Translations under genes and position numbers: made by a program
The notes under the pieces: model-generated
Database searches by the model: none
Told to the model about the DNA's origin: nothing
Seen by the model: only the letters and a program-made list of their open reading frames with translations
Part shown: positions 10,034-21,772 of the stretch, piece by piece
Position numbering within the stretch: position 1 is the first letter of the stretch
Layout of the letters: each line of letters starts with the position of its first letter
Assembly: GCF_018914005.1 (NCBI RefSeq)
Contig: NZ_JAHMHI010000001.1
Coordinates: 643,975 to 707,974 of the forward strand
DNA: 64,000 nt
From: Mycoplasma zalophi
Lineage (GTDB): Bacteria > Bacillota_I > Bacilli_A > Mycoplasmatales > Metamycoplasmataceae
Reading direction: 5' to 3'

Positions 10034-12019
10034 ATGAAAAATAAAATAAAATTCCGTTTTAAATATATTTATTTATGAATAACAACAATAATACTTCTTA
10101 TTGTTTCTTTTATTTTAATTTTTGTAATTAGCAATATTTTCAAAAATTTCCCTTTATTAGGAATAGTAAGTTTAAGTGTTTTGGTTGGTTTTTCTTTTAT
10201 TGCTATGATAATTCTTGGTTTTTTAACGTATCAAAATTATAAAAATAATGTTATTGTTAAAAGTACTTTAAATCAATATATTGAACAAGAAATAGCAAAA
10301 GAAGGTGTTGGAATTTTTGTATTTAATGAAAGATTAAAAATTATTTGAGTTTCTCACTTCATAAAAGAAAGATTCGGAAATAAAATCATAGGTAAAAATT
10401 TAGATACTGTCTTCAATGTTGAAACTTTATCTAAGAAAAATTTTAAAACAACCACAAAATACAATGATTTTTTCTATGAAATTAATTTTTTACCAGAAAA
10501 AAATATTTTAATGGTCCGAGATGTAACGTCATTACAAAATATAACAACATTATATGAATCAGAAAAAACTGTTTTTGGTGAAATTGATATTGACTCAATG
10601 GATTTATATCAATCAATATATTCTGAAGAAGAAATATTTAAAATTTATAATTCAGTTGTAAAAGTATTAGATGATTTATCAAAAACATATGATTTTGTTT
10701 ATAGACGTTTTATAAACAATAGATTTTTTTTAATAACAACAAAACAAACATTGCAAAATTTTATTGCTAATAATTTCAGGTTTTTTACAACGATAAACTC
10801 AGAAGATATTAATGGTAAAACATTTAGAATTCCCCTTTCAGTAGGATTTGCATCTGGAATGGAAAAATTAGATGAATTAACAGAAACAACTAAAGATGCT
10901 CTTTCTCAATCTCAATCTAGAGGTGGTGATCAAGTTACTGTTATTTTAAAAAATCAAAAACCATTATACTTTGGTTCAAAATCAGAAATTGCTTTAAATA
11001 GTTCAAGAACAAAGATTTCTTTTATTGCAAAAGCACTTAAAGAAAAATTAAATTCTCAGGATATTAGCAAAGTAATAATTTATGGACATAAAGAAGCTGA
11101 TTTAGATGCATTAGGTTCTGCTTATGCATTAGCAACCATAGTTAGAGCAAAAAATAAAAAAGCTTATATTCAAAACACAACTTTTGATGCAACATGTAAA
11201 AAACAAAAAGATAAATATTTAAAAAATGACAATAGTTTATTTATAAGTCCAAAGCAAGCAACAAAATTAAATGATGAATCAACGATGGTTATTATTGTTG
11301 ATACAGCAGATATAAACAGAATTGAAAATCCTAATGCATTTAAAAATATAAACCCAGAAAATGTTTTTGTTTTAGACCATCACAGAATTTCTAAATTACC
11401 TGAGTTTGTACTAAAACAAAATTTATATATTGACACAACAGCATCTAGTGCATCAGAAATAGTCACTGAAATATTGGTATTTAGTCAAAATAATCAATAT
11501 ATAACTCTTCAGTCAGCACAAATGTTATTAGATGGTATTTATATGGATACAAATAGATTCCAAAAAACTTCTTCTTCAAAAACTTTTAATGCAGTAAGTT
11601 TATTAGAAGAATGAGGAGCAAGTAGTTCTACAAGTATAGAAACATTAAAAATGACTAAAGAAGTTCACCAAACTGTGTCAAAAATCTTAGAAAATCTTCA
11701 AGAAGTTAAACAAGATTATTTTATTGCTGCATACGATAAAGAAGTAGATAGTGACATAATTGCAATAGCCGCAGAAGAAATTTTAAGAATACAAGGAAGA
11801 AAAGCAGCATTTGTTATAGCAAAAATTCCTGGATCTAATAAATATAAAATGTCCGCAAGAGGAATAAATACAAATGTTCAAATAATTGCTGAAGCTATGA
11901 ATGGTGGTGGACATTTTGGAGCAGCGGCGTCAGTTTCAGATACCGAATCATTAGAGGTATTTGTTGATAATCTTATTCAAGCGATTGTGAGTATAAAAGA
12001 TGAAAGTAATATTAATTAA
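10034..12019 (+). CDS. gdpP: Cyclic-di-AMP phosphodiesterase GdpP
   Basis: 661 residues. Membrane enzyme that hydrolyses cyclic di-AMP, a regulator of potassium and osmotic balance. Order of parts: two N-terminal transmembrane segments (about 12-34 and 42-64), a PAS-like region (about 80-155), a degenerate GGDEF region (about 170-300), then DHH-DHHA1 phosphoesterase. DHH motifs: GHKEADLDALGS (about 350), IIVDTAD (about 420), LDHHR (about 448); DHHA1 GGGHFGAAAS (about 625). TATAAT lies 6 bases before ATG and there is no Shine-Dalgarno, suggesting a leaderless message. rplI begins inside its last 20 bases. Confidence 0.93.
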
Positions 12020-12455
12020 AGATTTTAAGAAAAATAAAAAAAATGAAATTATAGAAGTAAATGATGGGTTTGCAAAAAACTATTTAATTAGAAATGGTAT
12101 AGCACAACCTGTTAATTCTTCAACCTTAGCTAATAGAAAAAAAATTCTTGACTCATTAGCAGAAAACGAAGCACAAAGAATTGCAGAAGCAGAAGCTTTA
12201 AAAGCAGAAATAGAAAAAATTGAATTAAATTTCGAACTTAAAGTTCACACAGAAAAAAATGGAATTAATATTGTTCATGGTTCAATAACATCTAAAGCAA
12301 TTACAAAAGAACTATTAACAAAACACAACATTAAATTACCTAATCATTCAATCGATAAGGTATCAATTACTACATTAGGAATTCACGGTATACCTGTGAT
12401 TTTACATCCTAGTGTAACAGCATTTTTAAAAGTAAGAATACACGAATCTAAATAA
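12000..12455 (+). CDS. rplI: Ribosomal protein L9
   Basis: 151 residues, two-domain 50S protein. The N-terminal signature MKVILIKDFKKNKKNEIIEV and the motif GFAKNYLIRNGIAQP are diagnostic; a long charged connecting helix (about 45-80) leads to the C-terminal domain. The start overlaps the end of gdpP by 20 bases and has no strong Shine-Dalgarno, implying translational coupling. The gdpP-rplI-dnaB order is the same as in Bacillus (yybT-rplI-dnaC). Confidence 0.95.
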   Translation: MKVILIKDFKKNKKNEIIEVNDGFAKNYLIRNGIAQPVNSSTLANRKKILDSLAENEAQRIAEAEALKAEIEKIELNFELKVHTEKNGINIVHGSITSKAITKELLTKHNIKLPNHSIDKVSITTLGIHGIPVILHPSVTAFLKVRIHESK

Positions 12456-12473
12456 AATATGGAGAAATAGGCA

Positions 12474-13874
12474 ATGGAGAAATTTTTAAGTCAGGATGAT
12501 AAGCAAAATATTTTAGATAATGAAATCCCACTTATGGGACTTTTAATTACTAACTCTAAAATTTATAAAGAAGTTGCCGATTCTTTAACAGAAAATTTAT
12601 TTTACTATAAAGCAAATAAAATACTTTATCAGTCAATTGTGAATTTATCTGAAGAATATCCAGATTATGATTTTAAAAATCTTTATAACTATTTAATAAC
12701 AAATAACATATTGGACCAAAATTTAGGAATTGATAACTACAAGAAAAATGACTATTTAGATTTTTTAGTAGAAAACATTGGATATAAAGATAAAGCACAA
12801 GATTATATAAATGTTTTAATACCTTATTCCAAAAAAATACAACTTAACTTATTAATTGAACAATCAATTGATCGACTTATGAAAAAAGAAAATATTGATA
12901 ACATTATCAATAATCTACAAATCGATTTAATTAACATGGATATTTCATCATCTAAATCTCATTACGAAACAATTGATAATGTTCTTAAAGAGAATAAATC
13001 ACTTTTATTAAAAAGAAGTAAAAATGAATTGAGTACCGGTTTAAAATTTGGGTTTAAAAAATTAGATGATTTAACCTTAGGATTTAATCCTGGAGATTTA
13101 GTTATTTTAGCAGCTAGACCTTCTATGGGAAAAACAGCTTTTGCATTAAATATTGCTGCAAATGTTGCAAAACAGAAAAAAAGTGTTTTATTTTTTAGTT
13201 TAGAAATGACAAATGTTCAATTAGTTGAAAGAGTTATAGGATTTGAAAGTTATACACCATTAAGCAATCTAAAAAAAGGAAATATAAATGAAGAACAATG
13301 ATATGCTTTAGAGGAAACTTTTGAAAAAATGAAGCAATGGCCACTATTTTTAAATGATCAAAGTTCTTTAAATATCAATGAATTAGTTTCAGTTTGTAGG
13401 AGATTTAAGCAAACAAAAACTATTGATTTATTAATTGTAGATTATCTTCAACTAATTAATGACACAAAAAATTCAGGTGATAATAGACAACTTGAAGTTT
13501 CAAAAATATCAAGAAGTTTAAAACAATTAGCAAAAGAATTAGGTTGTCCTGTTATTGCCTTAAGTCAATTATCTAGAAAAGTAGAAAGTCGTGAAGATAA
13601 ACAACCTATACTTTCTGATTTACGTGAAAGCGGAACAATAGAACAAGATGCTGATAGTGTAATTTTTCTATATAGGCCAGAATATTATAAAAGAAAGCCA
13701 GTTGAAGGAAAAACAAATTCTGATGAAAATGACTCAAAAGATTTTGATGATTTATCCGTGGGAATTTCTAGCACAAGTGTCATTGTTGCAAAAAATAGAA
13801 ATGGTGCTATTGGAACAGTAAAATTAGGTTTTATGGGTAATTTAAACAAGTTTATTGATGATGACAGAGAATAA
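12474..13874 (+). CDS. dnaB: Replicative DNA helicase DnaB
   Basis: 466 residues. Hexameric 5'-3' helicase at the replication fork. N-terminal DnaB domain (about 10-110), linker, then a RecA-like domain: Walker A ARPSMGKTA (about 218-226), Walker B LLIVDYLQL (about 320), the ALSQLSRKVE/RKDKQP-type region and DLRESGTIEQDADSVIFLYR. An upstream ATG at about 12458 opens only a 4-codon frame; GGAGAAATAG before 12474 supports the chosen start. Third gene of gdpP-rplI-dnaB. Confidence 0.96.
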
Positions 13875-13903
13875 AATAAACAATAAAAAAAGGAGATAAA
13901 TTA

Positions 13904-15004
13904 ATGAAAAATAAGATAAACCAGCAAGAATGAAATAAAGTTTATAATCCCCATAACATTAATTTTTTAAATATCTGGGCAAAATTACCTAAAAAATTAC
14001 TTCTTATTTTTATTAGTGCTATTTTATTTAATATTGGAGTTGCCACTTTTTTATCAAAGGCAGCCGTTGTTGCAACAGGAACAAGTTCTCTTACTCAGAT
14101 AATTACATTTACAATGGATTGAGATAAATATTTTGGATATTTTTATGTATTAATTAATTTACCAATTATTTTTGTATTTTGAAAAAAAAATCCTCGATTA
14201 TTTATGGTTTTAACCTGTTATTGGCTATTTTTTCAGGTGGTTAGTCAATTAATACTAGGACAAATTCAATTTATTGATAAATTTTTAACAGAAACAATTA
14301 CCTTATATAGTCCAAATGGTCATAAGTATTGAAATGCTTTTAATTTAGAACCTTCAAGTGAAGGATTTTATGATGGACAAACTTGACCTATTATTGTGTA
14401 TTGTATAATAGGTGGAGTTTTAGATGGCATAGCAGCTGCTATAGCATGACGAGCTGGTGGCTGTGTAGCTGGTAGCAATGTTATTGTTTATTATGTTTCT
14501 AGGGTTAAAAAAATGTCAATTGGTAAAATTGCATTTATAGTTGCCATGTCATTTGCGGCTTTTAGTATTTTAGTTTTAGGTACTCTAGAAGTCTATGATT
14601 TAATACCTTCGAGGCCTTGAAAAGCCACTTGAGATGCTGAAAAAAATCCTCTAACACGTTTAATAGTAAGGATTATTTGTACAGTTATCTATATTGGGGT
14701 ATATTCTTTTGTAATTGATTTAATGTATCCTAAATATAAAAAAGTAAAAATTGAAATATATTCAAATAAAATCGAAAAAATTACTGAACACTTAAAACTA
14801 ATTAAATATAACCATTCACATAATATATATTATGGGGTTAGTGGTTATAGTCACAAAGATTTTGGAAGAATAGAAACTATAACATTATTTTTAGAAAAAG
14901 ACTGAGTAATTGGTCAGATAAAACACGTTGATGCAAACGCATGGATTAGTATATTACCAATTCACGAAGTGGTTGGTGAATTTGATACTTCATATATTGA
15001 TTAA
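13904..15004 (+). CDS. YitT family membrane protein, paralogue 1
   Basis: 366 residues. About five or six transmembrane segments (N-terminal KLLLIFISAILFNIGVATFL; then 85-110, 115-140, 190-215, 225-250, 270-290) and a C-terminal soluble domain with YPKYKKVKIEIYSNK, which fits the DUF2179-like (PII-like) domain of YitT proteins. The motif GGVLDGIAAAIAWRAGGCVAGSNV resembles the family's glycine-rich re-entrant region. Substrate unknown. Strong Shine-Dalgarno AAGGAG. Followed at once by a diverged second copy. Confidence 0.85.
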
Positions 15005-15051
15005 AAAAACTATTTTTTGATATAATAAATAAACAAAATTTAAGGCATAAC

Positions 15052-16344
15052 ATGAAAAATATTTTTAAAGAAAAAGATGTTGAAACAACAACAGATGATA
15101 TTGATCCATTTCATATAAATAGTCACAATTTAACAATTTTAAATACTTGAAAAAAATTTCCTAAAAAATTACTTTGAATGTTCATAAGTGCTTTTTTATT
15201 TAACTTAGGAATTGCCACTTTCTTAGCAAAAGCTGGAACAGTTGCTAGTGGTACAAGTGCACTTATTCAAGTAATAACTTATACATTTGAGTCACTTAGA
15301 CAATATTTTGCAATTTTTTATTTATTAATTAACCTTCCCTTTATTATTATTTTTTGAAAGAAGAATTCAAGATTATTTATGATTTTAACTCTTTATTGAT
15401 TAGTATTTCAAATAGTAAGTGAATTCTTTTTCTATGGTTTTGATCCTAATAAACCGTATGTAATTAGAGATTGATTACAACACGATTTTAGTATTTATTA
15501 CACATCATATGATTTAGATGGTACAAAAATTTCTTGAACTGTATATCCAAATGGAAACTTTACAGGATCAAGTCTAGTAAATGAATTAGGACAACCGATT
15601 GGATCTAATATAGTTGGTCAATGACAAAATTGAACATTACAAAAAGATGTTATCAATGAATCAACTCAACAAGTTGTTCTAAAAGCCGGTACTCATGGTT
15701 GAACATATTTTAGAAATTTAAATCCACATTTAAATATGAATGTTGAAACATGACCAGTAATAATTTATACATTAGGTGGTAGTGTATTAGGTGGGTTAGC
15801 AGCTGCTATAGCTTGAAAACATTGAGGATCAACGGCAGGAAGCGATATCTTTATTTATTACATCTCAAGAGTTAAAAAAATGTCAGTAGGTAAAGTTAGT
15901 TTTAGAATAGCATGTTGTTTTGCTGCGTTTAGTATTGTTGTAATAGGTATTTTGGAATATACTGGTAATGTTTTAGATCACCCATGAGATGGCAGTGTTT
16001 ATTTAGTAAGATGTATTTCAACAGTATTTTATATCGGTTTCTATAACCTAATAATTAACTTTATTTACCCAAAATATAAAAAAGTAAAAATCGAAATTTA
16101 TAGTTCAAAAATTAATGATATATGTATACACTTTAAAAATATAAATTATTGACATGCATATAGCATAATAAAACAAACTTCAGGATTTACTCAACAAGAA
16201 AATTCTAGAATAGAAACAATCGCTTTATTTTTAGAACAAAATGAAATACTTCGTGAAATTCATAAAGTAGATCCAAAAGCATGAATAAATGTTATACCAG
16301 TTTTAAATGTAAAAGGAAAATTTAATACTCAAAAAGTTGAATAA
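15052..16344 (+). CDS. YitT family membrane protein, paralogue 2
   Basis: 430 residues, clearly homologous to its upstream neighbour (shared FPKKLLWMFISAFLFNLGIA-like start, GGSVLGGLAAAIAWKHWGS, VKKMSVGK and YPKYKKVKIEIYSSK). It is longer by about 65 residues because of an enlarged polar loop (about residues 145-235), probably outside the membrane. Substrate unknown. A TATAAT box at about 15020 suggests its own promoter in addition to read-through. The tandem pair probably arose by local duplication. Confidence 0.85.
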
Positions 16345-16376
16345 AAAACAAGCTTTAAAAATTGCTTGTTTTTTAT
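16345..16376. terminator. Bidirectional terminator between yitT-like gene and rpiB
   Basis: The stem AAAACAAGC/GCTTGTTTT with a 10-base loop lies between convergent genes; the rpiB stop codon lies inside its T-run. Confidence 0.85.
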
Positions 16377-16840
16377 TCACTAGATCCTTCTTCTGTTAGT
16401 GTTTCTATTCTTTGAATATGTCTTCCACCCTCGAAATCTGTTGAATCTCATGTTTTAAACATTTCAAAAGCATTTTCAAGTGAAACTTGTCTTCCACCAA
16501 ATGCTAAAACATTAGCATCATTATGAAGTTTTGCTAATTTAGCATCTTCTAAACTAGATACTCTGGCCGCTCTTATAAAGCTAAAACGATTCAGTGCATA
16601 ACTTATTCCTAAACCTGTTCCACAAACACCAATTCCTTTTGCTTCAGGGTGTTTTTTTAGGTAATGTGCTAGTTTAAATCCATATTCAGCATAGCTTACG
16701 CTAGTGGAACCTGATTCTGGACCAAGGTCAACTATTTGATAACCTTCAGATATTAGTTTTTTAGATAATTTATCTTTAAGTTCAAAACCAGCATGGTCAC
16801 TAGCAAATGCTATAATTTGATTATTTTTCTTTGTTTCCAT
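16373..16840 (-). CDS. rpiB: Ribose-5-phosphate isomerase B
   Basis: 155 residues. Interconverts ribose 5-phosphate and ribulose 5-phosphate in the non-oxidative pentose phosphate pathway. Signatures: ASDHAGFELK (about 13-22), GVCGTGLGISYALNR with the active-site cysteine (about 70-84), and LAFGGRQVS. The reading frame passes a TGA (Trp) near the C-terminus and ends after GSSE. TAAAAT at 16847-16852 lies 6 bases before ATG and there is no Shine-Dalgarno. It follows tsaC by 27 bases. Confidence 0.93.
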
Positions 16841-16867
16841 ACATAAATTTTACAATATATTTTGAAA

Positions 16868-17335
16868 TTATGAACGTAATATTTTTTGAGTGTCTACATC
16901 AATTATTAAAGAAGGTTTTTGTGACATTTCACCAAATTTATAAAAATTTGTTACCTCTGGAAATAATATTTTGGCTTCTTCAATATTTTTAGCAACAGGA
17001 AATCCACTTTTATTGCAACTTGTGACGTAACAAGGTCCATTTTGTTCTAAAAACCCAAGAAGTTTATCTTGATTTGGCATTCTAAAACCAATATCATTTA
17101 TTATTAAAGTTACAGCTCCAGGTCAGTATTTTTGAATATAATCTAAAGCATTTTGATTTAAATTTGTAATTTGTTCAACTTGTTTAATTGATGAAACCAA
17201 AATGATTATTTTTTTATCTAAATTTCTTTGTTTAAGTTCATATAAAAGATTAATATTATTATCTTTCATTTTTACACCAATACCCATAACTGTATCTGTT
17301 GTGCAAATAAATACGTCTTTAAATTTATTATTCAT
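16868..17335 (-). CDS. tsaC: Threonylcarbamoyl-AMP synthase (TsaC/Sua5/YrdC family)
   Basis: 155 residues, somewhat shorter than E. coli TsaC. First enzyme of the t6A37 tRNA modification; makes threonylcarbamoyl-AMP from threonine, bicarbonate and ATP. The N-terminal TTDTVMGIG corresponds to the conserved TDTvYGLG, with a KQRNLDKKI block for the KxR motif, WPGAVTLII, and a C-terminal PSLIIDVDTQKILRS. ATG is 8 bases from TATAAT (17344-17349) with no Shine-Dalgarno. Divergent from mutM. Confidence 0.85.
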
Positions 17336-17385
17336 ATTATAAAATTATAGTATTTAAAAATTAATAATAGTTTAAAATATTATAT
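17336..17385. promoter_or_regulatory. Compact divergent promoter, tsaC / mutM
   Basis: Only 50 bases separate the two start codons. They hold TATAAT for tsaC (17344-17349, minus strand, 8 bases from ATG) and TAAAAT for mutM (17373-17378, plus strand, 7 bases from ATG). Both mRNAs are predicted to be leaderless. Confidence 0.6.
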
Positions 17386-18210
17386 ATGCCAGAATTACCA
17401 GAAGTAAAAGTTGTAACAAAAGCTTTAAAATCAAGAATTTTAAATAAAACTATTGATAAAGTTGAAGTTTTACAACCTAAATTAATAAAAGAAGCAACAG
17501 TTGATGAATTTAGTAGTTTTGTTCAAAATGAAACTATTTTAGATATCTTTAATATTGCAAAACATATCATTATTCAATTATCTAATAATAAAATTTTAGT
17601 TACCCATTTAAGAATGGAAGGAAAATATCATTTTTTTGAAACTGAAGCTAAAAAACACAAACACACTAGATTAGTTTATTATTTTAATGATGATTCACAA
17701 CTTCAATATTTAGATTCAAGAATGTTTGGAACTGTTCATTTAAGAACTAATGCGAACTATCTAGAAACAAAACCATTAAATAAATTAGCTCCAACACCTG
17801 ATAAAGTTAATTTAGATAAATTATATTTAAAAACTTCTAAATCAAGCGTTGCAATAAAAACTTTAATATTAAATCAAGAACTAGTGTCAGGAATTGGAAA
17901 TATTTATGCTGATGAAACATTATTTGCTTCAAAAGTTTTTCCTGCAAAACCTTCATTAAACATTTCTAAATCAAAATTAAAAGAAATTTTACAAAATGCA
18001 ACCTTAATAATGGATAAAAGTTTTGAATTGGGTGGTTCTACTATAAATAGTTATGAGTCTTTAAATAAACAAGAAGGACAGTTTCAAAACTTTCTTAAAG
18101 TACATACAAGAGTAAATAAGCCATGTTTAAACTGTGATACAATCATAAAGAAAATAAAAGTCAATGGTCGTGGAACATATTATTGTCCAAATTGTCAAAA
18201 AGAAAGTTAA
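17386..18210 (+). CDS. mutM: Formamidopyrimidine-DNA glycosylase
   Basis: 274 residues. Base-excision repair enzyme removing 8-oxoguanine and formamidopyrimidines. MPELPEVKVV contains the catalytic Pro2 and Glu3. A helix-two-turn-helix follows (NQELVSGIGNIYADE, about 164-178). The zinc finger at the C-terminus has four cysteines (CLNC ... YYCPNC) with the DNA-contacting KVNGRGTYY. Full length. Leaderless start as described for the divergent promoter. The smr gene follows immediately. Confidence 0.96.
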   Translation: MPELPEVKVVTKALKSRILNKTIDKVEVLQPKLIKEATVDEFSSFVQNETILDIFNIAKHIIIQLSNNKILVTHLRMEGKYHFFETEAKKHKHTRLVYYFNDDSQLQYLDSRMFGTVHLRTNANYLETKPLNKLAPTPDKVNLDKLYLKTSKSSVAIKTLILNQELVSGIGNIYADETLFASKVFPAKPSLNISKSKLKEILQNATLIMDKSFELGGSTINSYESLNKQEGQFQNFLKVHTRVNKPCLNCDTIIKKIKVNGRGTYYCPNCQKES

Positions 18211-18219
18211 GGAGTGAAT

Positions 18220-18453
18220 GTGAGAGTAATAGATTTACATGGATATACTGTACAAAAAGCAACTGCAGCGGTTTTAAATGCACTTTTTGAATTTAATAAT
18301 GATGATTATACACGCAGTTTAGAAATAATCACAGGTAATGGTACTGGAAGTTTAAAATTATTAGTTGCTGATATATTAGATAAAGAAGGATATTATTGAA
18401 AATATAATAATTCACAACAATCATCAATTATTGTTTTAAAAAATAAGAGTTAA
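18220..18453 (+). CDS. Small Smr-domain protein
   Basis: 77 residues if the GTG at 18220 is used. An in-frame GTG at 18214 also exists, but AAGGAG at 18209-18214 sits 5 bases before the 18220 codon, so the later start is preferred. The protein is a bare Smr domain: DLHGYTVQKATAAV (the DxHG motif) and EIITGNGTGSLK (the GxGxG turn). Smr domains are DNA/RNA nicking or RNA-binding modules; here the domain stands alone, without MutS2. It probably forms an operon with mutM. Confidence 0.8.
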
Positions 18454-18485
18454 AAAATCAGGGATTACCTGATTTTTTAACTCTT
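18445..18485. terminator. Bidirectional terminator, smr / potD
   Basis: An 18-base inverted repeat beginning AAGAGTTAAAAAATCAGG, with a 5-base loop, overlaps both the smr stop and the potD stop. Confidence 0.92.
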
Positions 18486-20099
18486 AATACTTTTATAATT
18501 ATATGTACTAATTGCTGTTCTTAATTGAGTATCAATTATTTGATAAATATATACATTATAATCTTCAGATTGATCTGGTTGATCGTATAATTGTATTGCT
18601 ACTTCATCTGTTCCAAAGTATCATTTTTTAATAAAATTATATGTAGCTTTTAACGTTGGGGTGTAATTTACGTAATCAAAATTGATAATTTCTGTATATT
18701 CAACTTCACCAAAAGCATTTGCAAATTCATCTGCTCAAGCATCTTCATTTTCTAAATGAAGATCTAAAATTTCTTGAATAATATCTTTGTCTAGATTTTT
18801 ATCAATTTTGTTTTGATTTAAAATATCATAAATTTTTTTAGCAATAGAATTTTCTTCTAATTCTTGTTCTGATTCATTTACTAATGATTTTAAAGTTTTT
18901 AAATATGATAATTCATATTGTTGTTCAATTTTTTTAGTCGATTCATTTGCATCAAGTTCATTATAGAGTTTATTTTTAAGTTCTAAAATAAAATCATTTG
19001 ATTGTTGCGTAGTTAAAGATTTTGCTTGAATTCATACATCGACTAATAAGTAATTGTTTCTTGGACGAATAAATTTAATATCACCATCATCAGTATCACT
19101 GAAATTATCACTTGAATAATAAGCATCAATTGCATCACCATTATATAAAATAGCTGCATCTGCCTTATTTAATTTTGGCTCTATTAAAGTATTTAAAAGT
19201 TCTAAACCATCACCTATTAAAAAGTTGTGTTTTGTATCGCGAATATCAAATGTTGTAGTGTCTTTTATAAAGTTATTAAATCCATCAATTGCATTAGTAT
19301 AATTTGTAAAATCAAATTGCTTTAATTTTTTTGTTTTTTCATCAATTCATGTTCCTGGATTTTTGTAGTTCTCATAAAATGCACCAATCATTAAATTATC
19401 ATAATATGCATTATTTCAACCAAAATTTGTATATCCATGTTCTTTTAAAGTTTTCATAATTCCAAATCATGATTTGTCTTTGAATTCAATCCCGTTTTCT
19501 TTTTCTTCTTCTGTTAATTTTATGTGTGGACGGAATTTATTGTTTACATTGTAAGCAATAACTTTGTCTTGTGAATAATAAGGAACTACGTATTCTCAAA
19601 AATGGTCTTCTTTTTTATCACCATCAACATCATATGTATTTTCTGTTAATAATTTTTGAGGATAATTAATTTTTATCAAACTTAAAATGTAGTTGTCATA
19701 AACAATTAAGTGATCAATAATTTCTTTACGAAATATATTTTTTAATCCATTTAAAATATTATTTTCAATGTTAAATAGTAATTTAAAATCGATTTTTTTG
19801 ATTTTATCATCAATAATTAATTGAGCTGCTTGAAAATCACTTCCCACTCCAGCTATTGCTTTTTCATTATTTAAAGCAGTTGTAAATTCATTTATGTCAT
19901 TAAAAACTTTGTAATTATATTTTGATTTAAATTCTTTAATAATAGAAGGTTCTAAATATGAACCATAATTATAAATACTTGGTTTGTATCCTGTATCTAA
20001 TTTTATTGTTATAGCAAAAGCAACAGAAATAACTGAAATAAGACCTAAAATAATTCCAGAAAATAAAGTTATTATTTTTTTAACTTTACTTTTTAACAT
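18477..20099 (-). CDS. potD: Spermidine/putrescine-type substrate-binding protein, copy 1
   Basis: 540 residues. Extracytoplasmic polyamine-binding subunit, inferred from its place in the potABC operon and from PotD-like blocks (IYNYGSYLEPSIIKEFKSK; VIAYNVNNKFRPH; YNGDAIDAYYSSDNF). Much longer than E. coli PotD (about 350). The N-terminus has one hydrophobic segment (about 10-33) but no lipobox cysteine, so it is probably a membrane-anchored binding protein. ATG at 20099 is preferred; an upstream TTG at 20105 is in frame. It overlaps potC by 14 bases. Confidence 0.85.
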
Positions 20100-20943
20100 T
20101 TTCAATTTTCCTATTTCTATTTATAACTTTTTTAAATTTTTCTTGTGTTGCTTTTAAAAAGTGAGTTTTGGTTAAAATATAAAAAATATTTGCTGCTATA
20201 ACTATTAAAAGTGAAATAGAACCAAGTGCTAGACTTCATGCTTGGAATTGTCCTTCATAAAGTTGAGTTCCTAGTGTTTCAGTGTTTGAAACTATTCTTG
20301 TGATGATAAAGTCATCAAAACTTAAAACCATACTGATTACAAAAACAAATCCTATACTACCTAGCATGTAAACAAAATAAGTTTTAAATCAGGTTTTTAT
20401 TTTTGAATATCCTAAATCTTCTGAAGCTTCAAAAATATTTTTTGAAAATTTATCTGATTTAGGTAACATAATCATAATAGCATAAGGTAAAATAATTACC
20501 ACATGAGAAACTATAACTCTAATAAATCCTTCATTTGTAGCTTTTAAAACTCCAAAAAATGAGGTCAAAACAATTGCAAGGGTAAGAGCGGTGACAACAT
20601 CACTATTAATCATTGGTATGTTTGATGATGATTGAACATATTGTCTTGAACGTTTATTTTTTTGTCTTCAAAGCCCAAAAACAGTTAATAAAGCTAATAT
20701 TATGACAATAATTGAAGTAAATACTGCAATTAAAAATGAATTTATAAAAGCTGAAAAATGACTTTTTGAAAATAATTCAGTATAAGCTGCAAAGGTAAAT
20801 TTATTTCATGTTGTTACACTAAAAATCCCTTTATCACTGGGTGAATTAAATGAGTAAATTGCTCCAAAAATCAAAGGAATGTAAAAAATTAAAATAATTA
20901 TTCCTATATATGATTTTTTTATATAAGTAGTAATCTTATTCAT
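20086..20943 (-). CDS. potC: Spermidine/putrescine ABC transporter permease PotC
   Basis: 285 residues with six predicted transmembrane segments. The EAA loop that docks the ATPase reads EASEDLGYSKIKTWFKTYF (about 194-212). It starts 8 bases inside the end of potB and its end overlaps potD, so potB-potC-potD are translationally coupled. Forms the membrane pore with PotB. Confidence 0.92.
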
Positions 20944-21772
20944 TGTTACCCCCTTTATAACGATATTTATTTAATAACACTGGTATTAAATAAATAATTC
21001 CATATATAGACATAAGTACCAATAAAGTAATTAAAACAAGAGTTGAAGCATTTGCTAAATCAAAAGGATTTGAAGCATTTGCAAAATTATTAATTAAATT
21101 ACCAATTAATTGATTTTGTGAACCATTTGGTAATAATCTATCACTTAAAATAATAGATGTAGCTGTAATTAAAAATACTAAACTAAATCCACCTAATATT
21201 GCTTTTAGGGTGTATGGAATAACTACTTTTAACATAGTTTTAATTTTTCCATACCCAAGATCCTGTGAAGCTTCTATTATGTTAGAAGGCATATTTTTTA
21301 AAACTTGATAAAGAGGCATAATGACAAAAGGAATATATAAGTAAATAATTCCCAATATTAAAAAAGCTTCATTATTTAGTGAATTTTCATCAAAAATTAC
21401 TGAAAATAACCCTCTTATTGATAATGCTTTTGAAATTGTAAAAATTAATAAAGGACTTAAAATTAAACTTAATCCAATATTTTTAGTTACATTAGATTTG
21501 GATGTTGCGATTATATATGCATATGGAAACCCAATTAATACACACAAAAAACCACCAACAAAACCAGTTCAAATACTTCTTCACATAATAATTCAAGTAG
21601 TTTTTGAAGAAGCTATTTCTCAGTTATTAAAAGAATTGTTTAAAGGAGTAAAAGCTTTAATAATTACTAATATTAATGGCAAAATTATAAATAAACCACT
21701 GAAAATAACATAAGGTAAAATCAAAGATAATCTTAAATTTAAACCTAGTTTATTTTTGATTTTCTCTAACAT
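20936..21772 (-). CDS. potB: Spermidine/putrescine ABC transporter permease PotB
   Basis: 278 residues, six transmembrane segments, EAA loop EASQDLGYGKIKTMLKVVIP (about 172-191). The start codon overlaps the potA stop (TAATG). Several tryptophans in the first periplasmic region (NNWEIASSKTTWIIMWRSIW) are TGA-coded. Confidence 0.92.
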
